64,000 nt of DNA from Ophthalmolycus amberensis. Its lineage: Eukaryota > Chordata > Actinopteri > Perciformes > Zoarcidae. The translations under genes were made by a program, and so were the position numbers. The stretch covers positions 372,001-436,000 of the forward strand of contig JAFEUB010000776.1 in the NCBI GenBank assembly GCA_024529925.1. The letters run 5' to 3'. Below are positions 1 through 10,896 of the stretch, piece by piece. The number at the start of each line of letters is the position of its first letter. The first letter of the stretch is position 1. The notes under the pieces are model-generated. The model saw only the letters and a list, made by a program, of their open reading frames with translations, did not search any database and had not been told where the DNA came from.

Positions 1-1557
1 TGTGACTGCAGTTATTGAGAGTGGGTGTTTTAACTAAGACTAAGTGAAACGGAACGCCACCACCATGTAGAGCAGACTGCTCTGCAGAATAACAATAGAA
101 GTGGGTTCTCAGCGGGGACGTGCTACAGAAAACAATGACACATAAAACAACGCTGATGTGAGATTTGCAAGAGACTCTGATTTGCTAATCCTTCTTTCTA
201 TCCAACAAACTTTTTTTTTTTTCCTCTCCACCATCAGATGAACTGTTCTCTTTGTCGTCACTGCAGCATGACAGCTACAGTATATATTCTATTTATATTC
301 CTCACTTTTCATTTTTCGAATTCATTCGTTGCTGTGCATTGTTACATCACCACCGATGGAAATCAAAGAAAAACAACATGGAGTACAATCTGTCGATCTG
401 AAACTGAGAGCTGAAATTCAGTTCCAACTCGTCTAATTGTTATTTTTATTAATAGTGCCAGCACTGATACATATCAGTTTTGGAAGCTGGTACTGTACAA
501 AAAAAGCAGCGCTCCCACTCACATTGGCTGAAACTGTTGTGCATCGCTGTAAGAGTAATAAAACAAATGCTACACAGACGTGGCTTTGTGAACATAAAAA
601 GCTTCTTGCATCTTAAAGTAATAAAGCGGTTAAAAGAAAGAACATGATTGTATTCTGTTTATTCTATTGCTACCTTAACATTTGTACTCTATACACTAGC
701 AGAACAATAATGAGAGAAACTATTATTGGACCGATACTGATTTACAAAATGGAAAGCAATATAATAATGCATGTACCTGATAATAGCAAGGTTAACCTCT
801 ACCTCACCAGAATGTAAGGTTATACATTTGTCGATAACTGAACTACTTTTAAAAGAAAAAAGGTTTTATATGCAACCTTTTATTGAAGAAATGTTTATCA
901 AAAACAAACAGCATTGAGGTTGGTGAACACAATTACATTTAGCACAACCAGTACACAATTCAAATGTGTCACTTTCACCATTAAATCAGATAGACATGAT
1001 CAAAAGTCTAAAGTAAAAAAAAAAAAAAGGAAAATCAGAACCTGGTATATTGATTTGAATACACAAAGAGCTTGAACAGCAACAATATGCTGCTTTGAAA
1101 TCTGGCTTGTGTGTTGAGCAACACAATTGGTCAACTGTTTATCAGTATTTCTAATTTGAAAAAAAAAAAAGGTGTTTAATGCAAACACAGATGCAAGAAA
1201 TGGATCATATTTATCCCCTCTGGTGCAAAAGGCCAGTGCAGTAAGTAGCTGATTGACACCTGCATTGTGTTGCTACACTACAAGGGCAGAAGGGCAGCAT
1301 AGTCATTAGATGGACCAACCAATCCACCGTGACAGCAAGCATCTGCTCTGCTGAAGCGTGCTTGAGCAAGACGGTGGAACCCGGCTAGCTGCAGAGAGCT
1401 ACCCTCGACATCATTATGCGCTCAGCTCCCCGAGGATGGAGGTAGGCCGAAGACATTTTTTAAAATAAATATCCTCCATTAGTTACACATGCAGTATATA
1501 TGCCTGATTATTGATAAAAACATTGCCATATTAACACTATATTCCAGTATTACTCAC
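1..1557. other. gabrg2 intron 3 (partial)
   Basis: This non-coding stretch lies downstream of gabrg2 exon 3 on the minus strand and runs off the left edge, where exon 4 should follow. The donor beginning GTGAGT is immediately next to the exon. It holds AT-rich unique-looking sequence, A/T homopolymers and one interspersed repeat near 1270-1480. Short frames here show no codon pattern or family similarity that I recognise. Confidence 0.8.
1270..1480 (+). repeat. Short interspersed repeat (SINE-like) in gabrg2 intron 3
   Basis: The segment contains a run resembling a widespread teleost repeat (compare CTTGAGCAAGACGGTGGAAC and the following AGCTGCAGAGAGCT). That type often belongs to tRNA-derived SINEs or short nonautonomous elements. 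No target duplication could be fixed by eye, so the limits are approximate and the class is an inference from memory of similar repeats. Confidence 0.45.
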
Positions 1558-1625
1558 CATATTGATGGCATTTACTGGGCCGATGCTGTTGACAAACATG
1601 TCTGTGTGGATCACTGTTGGTTTCA
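1558..1625 (-). CDS. gabrg2: GABA-A receptor subunit gamma-2, coding exon 3
   Basis: This exon encodes part of the extracellular ligand-binding domain of the gamma-2 subunit of the pentameric GABA-gated chloride channel. Read on minus, it gives residues including KPTVIHTDMFVNSIGPVNAI, which are diagnostic for the gamma subunits. The acceptor ends in TTTTCAG and the donor starts GTGAGT. The length is 68 bp, the size of the equivalent mammalian exon as I remember it. The first two bases (TG) complete a valine codon begun by the last G of exon 2, so the phase agrees with the exon at 6517-6656. The last codon is ATG in phase 0 before the intron. Gamma-2 is needed for benzodiazepine sensitivity and synaptic clustering. 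The remaining exons, with the Cys-loop and membrane segments, lie beyond the left end. Confidence 0.96.
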
Positions 1626-2799
1626 CTGAAAAGAAGCACAAGAAAGTCAGTTTTATAGATGAGCAACTATTTATCATGCACAAACAAGTTTTAGGAAGTT
1701 TCTTTTTTGTTTTTGTTTTGTCTACATCTTCAATTAAGAAAGAAGGGAAATAATCTCCTTGTTGTTAAAGTGTGAATAGGAAGCTGCTGGACAGCATCAC
1801 TGCTCAGCTAGCTTTCAGTGGGATGTCGTGTTAAGTTTCATCTGATACACACCGGATTGACAGGTGCAAATGATGAAATCATGAGAAAGTTTCGAAAGAT
1901 TGCACACTGTCGGCACCAAGTTCAGTGAAAATGCAACATTTCGTCATCCACAATACGAAGCATCTTTATACTGAAGCCACTAAAATCAATCAAAGACAAT
2001 GGAAAAATGCAAATTGAAATTCAGAAAACTAGATGTGCAATGCAGAAAAAATGGGATTTTTATCAAAATAGAACCAATAGAAGAAATGAAAAAAACACTA
2101 TATATGACTTTCATTATATAATATTACAAAAACATATCAAGCTAATATGTCAAGCAAAAACCTTCAAGCAAATAGTCTAATGTTTTATAACATAACAGGC
2201 CAATATGTACACAGGTGTAGAAAACAAGCTTCACATTAAATGACCTACCTGGTAAATGAAATGATCCCACTTTACTTTCATGACACTGTATTACGTTATC
2301 AGGATTTTACCAGGAGTAAGATGCGTCAGATAGCGCTAATGAAATAGAAAACCATGTTCCTTTGTCTGCAAGGAGACGACATCAGAGCCTACAGGGACAA
2401 TTTCATCTTCAAACAGGCCTCCTGCCAATGTCAGAAAACCACATGCACTGTCTGTATTTACTGCCAAACTCCCATCCCATTTACCACAATACCTTTGTGC
2501 CCTCTGCAACATCCCATCCATCCCTTTCCTACCATTCTATGCTTCAGGCCTGTGGGCTGCTCTTGATAGCCAGTCAGTTACTTTCTTTTCTCACAGACCT
2601 GCTGATGCCGGGCGCTCCCACAGAAGTGCCTCGTAAATATCGTGACTTGAAAGGTTTGAGGAAGCACTACAATTCTGAGCCCAATGGAGACGACAAAAAA
2701 AGCAGCAGTTAAATTGTAATCTATTTAATGTTAAACACAAGCACTAAACTCACAACTAGACCTTGAAGACTGGGTGCTGGATCCTAAATGGAGATGATA

Positions 2800-3002
2800 A
2801 AAAGGGGAAGACAAGGACAGCACTCCAAATTGACTTTTTCTAATATTGCCAGAGGTATGTTTGGGGCAAGACGCCCCCTTTTCAGCATGTATTGTTTGGA
2901 AATTGCCAGAATACATGCTGACGAAGGGTGTCTTGCCTGAAGTGGCCATGTGGCAATATCAAAAAAAAGGAAAATTGGAGTTCTGTCCTACTCTTTCCTT
3001 TG
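2800..3002. repeat. Long imperfect palindrome (hairpin MITE-like element)
   Basis: The left arm (about 2800-2893) is the imperfect reverse complement of the right arm (about 2910-3002), with a loop of about 16 bases. Matching blocks include GGCAAGACGCCC against GGGTGTCTTGCC, CAGCATGTATT against AATACATGCTG, AATATTGCC against GGCAATAT, and GGACAGCACTCC against GGAGTTCTGTCC. The structure fits a foldback MITE or, if transcribed in the intron, a long hairpin RNA. No flanking target duplication was established. Confidence 0.7.
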
Positions 3003-4189
3003 TTAAACGATTGAATGTTGCAATCTTCATGCACAAATCAAATATCTTTGCTTGAACACTTGCATGTGTACATCTGTCCCCCGCCCACCATGCATTACAC
3101 CTTGGTGTCTGCTGCCTACACTTAGTGAGATGGGCAGACGTCAGAAGCAGTTTGGCTCAGGAAACTTGAAAGCTTGGTGTCAAACAAGACACCCATGCTC
3201 TGTCAGACCCTCCAAGTCATCCTGGATCACTACGTGCACTTCACTACAATGCGTATCTTTATGGATGACTGGACGGTGGCTGAGAAGAGAGTCTGGGTTA
3301 AGATATGGGAGCAGGAGTGAGAGTAAAAGATAGTTACATAGAGGGGGTTACACAGGCACACGTGCATGTGCATTGCACCCTCACACCTTTGCACACATAT
3401 CTTTGAACAAACTCATGCGCACACACACACAATACACTATTGTTGACTTCCACTGCCGGCTATGACTACAAGTGCACATTACTGTGTTTGCATAATCTGA
3501 ATTGTGAATCTGAAAATGTGATGCAGAAATATGTAACCCTCGACTGGATTATTGGTAAAAACAAAATCCATATAAATGTACATTCATGGCGTAAATAAAA
3601 TATTAACAAATAAAAGCAAGGTGTATTATTTTATACAGCAAACTGGAAAGTGGATGTTTTTCATATATGCAAAAACAGATGCCAAGGATAAATTATTCCA
3701 AGTTGCCAGTGAACATTAAGTGGCTGTCTGAGATGACATAATACATGCAACACAGCCACCACGGGCATCCTAGTGAATAATAGCTGATCAAATTAGCTCA
3801 AAGAATGACCAAATGCAGCTCCATGCATGAACAATAATCTATAGACCTATTAATTAAACTCACTGTCCAACTTCATGTCCTCTCCATTGCTCTCTAAATA
3901 TGTCAATTATATGAAGCAATGTCTTTCATTCCTAGAAGGCGATGACTTTCCATCACTATCCATCCATGGATGTATTATGATTTAAAAGAAATAAGGATTT
4001 CCCTCTCTCTCTCGATGTCTCTGACCTATTTGCTTCACTTTTCATATGTACAGTAGACTCCAGGGGCATTCAAATTAAATGAGCATCACAATGGACTTCA
4101 AAGGGAGGCTGTGGCACATTCAGCAATGAATCTAAATACAGAGCATTTCAGCGCTTTGAGGAATGGAGGAGAATCTTTGCTTTGCCTTG

Positions 4190-4226
4190 GTATGGTTGGT
4201 TGGTTGGTTGGTTGATTGGTTGGTGG
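4190..4226. repeat. GGTT microsatellite
   Basis: Short tandem array of GGTT units with interruptions (GATTGG, TGGTGG) in gabrg2 intron 2. Confidence 0.85.
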
Positions 4227-4919
4227 ATCAGATGACAGTATAGCCAGCTAATTATAACCCCTCTGTAGCTGTGTAACTTGGCAGCAGCTGGAATGCCACC
4301 AGTGAGCAAGATCATAGTGCGTTTGAAGATGATGGTTAAGACTGTGGCAGCCAGCCGCAGCGGCTCTCTGGGCTGATGCTGCACCTCAAAGCAGATCTGA
4401 GCTGCTCTTCAATTTAAAGCACAAGCCCACTTCTGAAGTCTTTTTAGAATAAAGACGCTGCACTTCATGAAATGTGTCGCAGTATATGCAGCATACATTT
4501 TGTACAGTATATGGGAAAACCATGAAAGCAGTGTAACAGACTTACTGTATACGTCCATGTTACTGTGCCGCTTTCATCTTGTGCCATCATTTGAGCAATT
4601 CATGAGTCACGCTTTAAAGCTGCATCAGGGCAATTCTTGGCAGCGGCACCTCAAATAATTTGCCATGTTTGTGGTGGGGAAGCCAGTGAGGGATTGTACT
4701 CTTTTTGTCGCACGAGAGAAGCCTACCGGTGCTCCTTCAAGGTAGGGGTTTAAACCTGGGTAGAACCTCTCAGTGGCAGGTGTGGCGAAGCAGCTGATGA
4801 GGTAGCACATACAGTATATTCCCTCCTTATGTCAACAGTGGGGGGGGGGGAGCAGTGACACATTTCCAATTGGGAGAAAACAGGACAAAAAGAATCCTTA
4901 GTGTTAAAAAAAAATGAGG

Positions 4920-5010
4920 CAAGTTTGGAGCGCCTCAGCAGCTGAGGGGTTACATCACATGCAATGTAACAGCAACGTCCTGCAAGGGCATGTATTCAAA
5001 TCTATTCTTA
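4920..5010 (+). repeat. Possible tRNA-derived SINE fragment
   Basis: The piece contains GCGCCTCAGCAGCTGAGGGG followed about 50 bases later by GTATTCAAATC. These resemble a degraded A box and B box of a tRNA-derived SINE head. This is similarity by eye only and it may be chance. Confidence 0.25.
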
Positions 5011-6516
5011 CCAGTTGCTCCTTTAATACAGCCCCAACCGGTGTCCCTACAGTAGATGGCGAAGCAATTCACTGCTAGCATATAAAGTGGTACGTCTTTA
5101 TTATTCTGTACGAGGACGTGACAGCGTCTGACTTAAACCAGTTTCCCAGGAATACTGACCCATGAATCATCAAGTATTCAAGGGTACTGAATAGCTATAT
5201 ATTCTGCTCTTGCAGATGGACGTGACAGGCTTTAGGATATATACGTGCACTTGTGCAGACAATGGAGCCCTACCCAGCTGTCCGTCAACGTGTAGGGAGT
5301 AAGCTACTTGTCTCTTTCTCACATCGACAAGACAAGGCTTGCTACCCCGACCATAATGTGTGCAAGTACATTGTCAGAGGTAGACATTATTTATAGTCAG
5401 CCCGGATTCCCGTCAACACACAACACAAACACACACATAGAATGGACACCGGAAAAAAGGACACCTTGTACTTCCGAGCATGGTGTAACAATGAACTCTA
5501 TGTTGTGCATATTCAATCCTCCATGTTCATAGTAGCGTAGACTTAAAGAAATAATGAATGCTTTTCAAAGCGTGTATTTACTCGTGTCAAATAAACATTG
5601 CAGAGCCATCTGAGTTGTTGTGCCTTGGCATGTTATTCCTGTGACGAGAGTTGGTGTTTGATAGCATTTTATCGGGTCTAAATCTAGTTGCGGATTCAGA
5701 CAATCAGCCAAGTTTAATTTTGTCTTTTTAAACAGTAACTCACTGCAGTATTGTTAACTAGATACCTACAGGTGATATAATCAGGTGATGTGTTTTTTAA
5801 ACTGGCTAAAGCAGCAGTCAGCACAGGCTCAAAGTGAGAAGCCATCAAAACGCACCTTTCCCTCACGTTTGTTCAATTTGACTGGCTGCTATCGGATTAA
5901 TTCAAAAATGTATCTGTTGTCAGGAAAATAAGTTCTTTGTATAACATGATTTTTAATCCTTGGGCTTTGGTAGGATATCAAGTAATTCCAGGCCAGGCCA
6001 TGCAAAGTAACACGTCCCAGGTGTTCACAGCTCCTTATAGGCTGATTTCTTTCATTTCAGAAGAATCCATCCTCGATAATGCTAGCTCATGTAGCACCAC
6101 TGAGCTAGCTGGCGTTACAGCTCAGCCGAGGAGGACGCCATAAATGTTTTCCTCTTGCACCGTCACGAGCATGAGCCTTGTCCATGTGTAGATGTGCTCT
6201 TTACTTCTTTGCGTTGATACGGTTGTGAGGTTTAGGTTGTTTGAGAGAAAACATCAGCCAATGTCTCCAACACTCAGCAACTGACACAAAAACAATCTAG
6301 ATTGATACACTGCACCACGGGTAAGAGGAATAATATGTATCATGGATTTTGTGGTGAAATGTCCCTTATTATCCGTCAGGAAAGTCATCGATCGGTCGTG
6401 TGTGTGAGCAGATAATGAGTGCATAGACGTGTCTGATTGCAAATTTGTGGCTTTGTGGGTGTATTTCTTTGTGATTCTGCAACTAATCGACTCATCTGTG
6501 AGAAATCAGCACCCAC

Positions 6517-6656
6517 CTCCGATGTCAGGTCTGAGCTTGTTGTCATATCCATCTAGTAGGCTGTTTAGGATGTGTGTGACGTCACTCTCGAACACTTTGG
6601 GAGTCAGCACCCACGTCTTGTTGGTAGCCTCATCATCCTCATCAGTCTGGAAGGAG
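6517..6656 (-). CDS. gabrg2: GABA-A receptor subunit gamma-2, coding exon 2
   Basis: Read on minus, the 140-bp exon encodes the mature N-terminus and start of the extracellular domain. It has an acidic DEDDEA stretch, then the hallmark NKTWVLTPKV with its N-K-T glycosylation sequon, and then LLDGYDNKLRPDIG, the helix and first strand shared by Cys-loop receptors. The acceptor reads CCTCGCAG and the donor GTGGGT. Phase is consistent on both sides: exon 1 ends in AG and the first C here makes a serine, while the final G joins TG of exon 3 to make valine. Compared with human gamma-2 as I remember it, the pre-NKTW linker is diverged and PKVPEGD is replaced by PKVFESD. The protein acts at the postsynaptic membrane with alpha and beta subunits. 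Confidence 0.97.
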
Positions 6657-9054
6657 CTGCGAGGAAGAGAGAGAAAATGAATGCATTCAATCAATAATTT
6701 ATTTTAAAGAAGAGCAAGCTGTGTTTTTTTCCCACGTGCTCTGCTTTCATTATAAATACATATTAGGAGCTTAGAGATGAGGTCAGAAGGGATATTTTCA
6801 GGGCTTTTCTTCATCACGTTACAGCCAATAGAGACAAACTGAAATATGTGTGATTAAGCTTCCCTTTCCATTTTGTTTTATGGGATTTCTTGTGAAACAA
6901 AGTAGTTGCACCACTGAAAAATGCTAACAAGAGTTACAGAAAAAGAGAGTCAAATGAAGCGATCATTTTGTAATATTAATACATGAATTATCTATGGTAC
7001 ACATTCAGTGCAACACATGTGATACATAACATGCATTTTTCACTCTATAAGGTTAGCATTAATCAAATATCCATGTTGTCTTGGTCAACCGCCCGTTAAA
7101 AGTCGTTATCTCATTTAAGTACCAGATATATCGGTTTTTTTCCACTCTGAGATGTGTGTTCTTGCAGCAATGCCATCTTGTGAATACACTGTAATTAGCT
7201 TGTTCCTCACATAGAACACTTAAGAGATGCAGAAAATACCAAAGCACAAAGCAATCGTAGCCTGAAATGGCACAAGGCTCGTAAATATATGCTAATTTGA
7301 GAGGCTATATAATAGATATATAGCGAGTTTATTGCTGATGGGAATTATGTTCTCTGAGGGGCCCTGCGGTTAGCTGATCTAAAAGGAGAAAACTCATTAT
7401 CTGAGTTTTATACTGTTTGGTTTATTTTCAATGGAACATACATTGGGGCATATCACTGTGCACCACCAAGCCAGCTGAGAGCCACTCTCATCTATGTGAC
7501 ACATCGCCTTCATCATTAAATTAGTCCTGCCGGAAGCCTCGTACTAACTTTTTCCCCATGGAGAGATCTTGCAAATGTTTAATTTAAGTAATGTGGTTGG
7601 GTAGTCAGCAACTCTTAACATGAAATGCCCACCTGGACAGATTCATCACAAGGATGCATCAATGTCTTCATCTGTCAAGACTGAAACAAGTTTAACAATG
7701 GCCCCTTTTTAAAAGTGAGATGTTTTGACGTCTGTTGGCTTCCATCCAGGTGGCCAACTTTCCCCAAAAACTTATGTGACAAAGGACGAGTGTGACAAAC
7801 TGATTGACAAAGAGCTATGACACTGTTTCCAAAAAAAAGGTGGTAATCTCTTCAAGTAAAGGCTTAAAAGTAAACGTAAGTCTTAATAGCTTGACATGCA
7901 TTCAAAGTGCTAGGTTTCACTACTGCAAAAAGTAAAAAGCCAAAATCTACCCACTGTTTCTCAAAATGTCCTTTATTTCATTCAAATGACAAAAGAAATG
8001 TAAAGGAATTGCATTAACTTTTACTGTGAGGTCCAGAGTTTGAACGACAACCTCCACAATTATAAACAAAAACAGCAAGAGCTCTCCTTCAATTTCCAAC
8101 TTGGTGAAAAAAATTCTAAGATTAGAAAGTTGGGTAACTTGACGGCAGAATTGTTTATCAACGTGTAACTAGGTTTTTAGGGCCCCACAAGCTTCAGTGA
8201 GAGCTGGAGAACACAAGCCAATTTTCCTAAGTTTACTTCCTCACCTCAGACGTCTTAAACTGAAAGGATAATGATGTCTCAAGGGACCCCTACAACAAAT
8301 ACCACCACGGCTGGGCTATAAATGTTGTTTCCTGTTCTAGCAGAGACAAGCGTGATCTTGGTAAATGATATGTCTGAAATGGTTTGGTCTCCGTTACAAA
8401 AGATCTTTCTTTTAGCTCTGAGACCTGAAGATGGAGGTATGACAATGCATTAGGGCTAATTAATGCTGGCAACAACATGCTGCTGTCAAGTAGGACTATA
8501 GTGTGTCAGGAGACTTGATGTTGTCTGCAGTAAGAGGGAATGTGTGTACTGCTGAAGGCCAGGGGTGAGATGTGTATGCACGCTGTGTGTCTGACAGAAA
8601 GAGAGGAGTAGCCAGAAAAACATGAACATGATGTGTGAATGATATTGAAGAAATCTCTATATCAACTCCAAGAGGTTTGTAAAAGCACTAGTTGAGTCAT
8701 ACTACTGTCAAAGGAATTGAAAAAGATTGAAATGACAAATTGAAATGTAAAAAAAACATGTATTGTTAAAAAAAGTATAGACATAACTTTTGTCTTCATA
8801 TCTTGAACAGGGAGGAGCAGTGCTTCTGATCTGAGCATATTAAAACTTAAGGTCTGCTACAAGTCTCAGTTATTTCAAATCAATACTTCTAAGTATTCTC
8901 CTACTATTTGTGTGATCTTCCCTGTATGCCTACGCATTAAAGAGAGGCCTACTGCACCAATTACATGGAAGTTGTGCCTCAGATGACGAAAAACTCTGAT
9001 GATTAACACATGTGTACAGGCACACAATGCATCAGAAACAAGACAGAGAAAGGT

Positions 9055-9083
9055 GATAGATGGATAGATATATAGATAGAGTG

Positions 9084-9114
<31 letters not shown>

Positions 9115-9126
9115 GTGAGATAGAGA
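9055..9126. repeat. GATA/GAGTGAGATA microsatellite
   Basis: Compound tandem array of GATA units interrupted by GTGA and TATA steps. An open frame across the antisense strand (Ser/Leu/Tyr-Ile repeats) is an artefact of the repeat. Confidence 0.9.
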
Positions 9127-10144
9127 GATTCCAAGAGAGGGTTTGGAGAATCAGCCAACAGCATAAAAGAGTAACAGTGAAACAGTTGCGAGCTTTCAGG
9201 AAAGCTTTTCCTCTCATTGCTCTAAAGGAGACTTCTGAATGAAATAATAAAGAATCATTAATGGTGACCTGGGAAAAAAGAGAGTTTTACTGGTAAAGCA
9301 CAAGGATAGAGGCTTTAATAGCTTTCTCGTGTTCTTAGGCTGGGTGCAAGGAATAATCTTTTGACCAGCACTCTTCCTTAGACTGCATTAAGTGCCATTA
9401 AGTGCCATCCATCTACACCACAACACTAGTGCCTAAAACATTAAATCTTAATATTTTTTCTCAGGTGGATGCTTTTAGATATGCCTTACTGGATGTCATA
9501 AAATATAAATCCAGAGAGTATCCGTCTCTGGCACTGACAGACTAGTATAGTTGTATAGATGGGTAGATAAACAGGGCAGAGAAGGGTGTAAGAACTTGAA
9601 ACGTCTGTTTTTTTTTGTTGTTTTTTTAAAAGTTGCTGTATTCATCTCGCAGAGTAACTTTGTGCAGATGGAAATGCTCCAAAGACAAATAGATCAAATG
9701 AAGAGCCATGTGTTCTCCACTGCAGGCAGATCTGAGGTTTTGCCTACTAATGCGGTACCTGAAGATCCACAGAGAGGTCTGCGCCAGTGTGTGTGTGTAT
9801 GTGTGCGTGCTGTAATGCGTTTTTGTGCCGATATTAGTGTTTGTTTTTCATGCATATCTATGTTCGCGGCTGCGTATGTAATGATGGAGAGGACTGGTGT
9901 CTTAGTATTTAAATGGGAAGTTTGACAAAAAGACTCAGCAGCTGCAACATTAAATATTAATAAGTAATTAAGATCCTGTCTAACGTTGGTGGATTAATAC
10001 GCTTGTCAATCAGAGGAAGTGATAGTAGGGTCCAATTCAGGGTGGGGTGACATTTCTGTTTGTAATCTATTGAAATCACTTAACTGTTTGGAGGTTCACA
10101 TGATTGACGATACAGTGAGTCAAATTCCAATACAACATTGACTG

Positions 10145-10473
10145 ATTAGTAATAAACTCCTCCAATCATGTGAATTCAGGTCATATACATTATTATGGAG
10201 GGAACGCAAACATCAGTGGACTAGTTTTTAACAGTATCCTCTCTCTACTCTAGTATCCTCTTTCACCTGCTGCGTACCTGTGTCCTTAAAATAGAAACAC
10301 ACAGACCCTTTTGGAGTAACTGTAGTAGATCTATATTTATCCACGGGATCTCTTAGAATAAAAAGGTAGAACTAGTGAAAGCCAAAGTGAAAATACTTTA
10401 GATAGGACACTCAGAAAGACCAAGGCACGTTATGCCCCAATATCCATGACCCTTCTTCAGGTTTCATGTGGTG
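10145..10473 (+). repeat. Dispersed direct repeat, copy 1 (gabrg2 intron 1)
   Basis: Nearly the same sequence recurs in the same orientation at 14172-14475. Shared blocks include TCCAATCATGTGAATTCAGG, CCTTTTGGAGTAACTGTAGT and GGCACGTTATGCCCCAATAT. Copy 1 has a short extra segment (about 10388-10411) absent from copy 2. The family is not recognised. It has no coding content and is probably a nonautonomous mobile element. Confidence 0.85.
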
Positions 10474-10871
10474 CAAACACATTTAAGAAGTAAATACATA
10501 GGATAGTCATTATGTTTGTCAACATTATACACCTCAACCCTTTCCAAGTGGTGACAAGAAGCAGTGTGTGAGTGCTTGATTGAGCCGAATACACTGTAGT
10601 TTCCCCAATTAAATCGATGGAACTGCATTTACTAATAACCAAGTATGACTGAGTTTGGTAACTGGAATTCTACAAATGCATTACATTTGCACCAAATGTG
10701 TTATGAAATTTGTCACAATGTATCTACACTTACAGCAGCTCAAAATAATACAAACCTATCGTCATTTTCATCAGCTGAGGATTCCATGTGCCATCTTCAT
10801 TTAATGTATTATGTGTCCATAGCATATTCTTGCTAGCAAACTCATTTTAGCAAGAAAACTGACTCTGCAGA

Positions 10872-10896
10872 CCCCCCCCCCCCCCCCCCCCCCCCC
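10872..10896. repeat. Poly-C tract of 25 bases
   Basis: An uninterrupted run of 25 cytosines is followed by seven adenines. Such a run is length-unstable and prone to sequencing error, so the exact count is uncertain. Confidence 0.9.

Larger units (their letters stand above)
1626..6516. other. gabrg2 intron 2
   Basis: This 4.9-kb intron lies between exons 2 and 3. It contains a roughly 200-bp imperfect palindrome (2800-3002), a GGTT microsatellite (4190-4226) and a possible SINE-like fragment near 4920-5010. Otherwise it is AT-rich sequence with stop codons in all frames. Short open frames around 2336-2712 show no recognisable family. Confidence 0.85.

Noticed and set aside
2336..2712. Overlapping frames on both strands in gabrg2 intron 2
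   Set aside because: No motif recognised, and no consistent splice sites with gamma-2 phase. Possibly repeat-derived.
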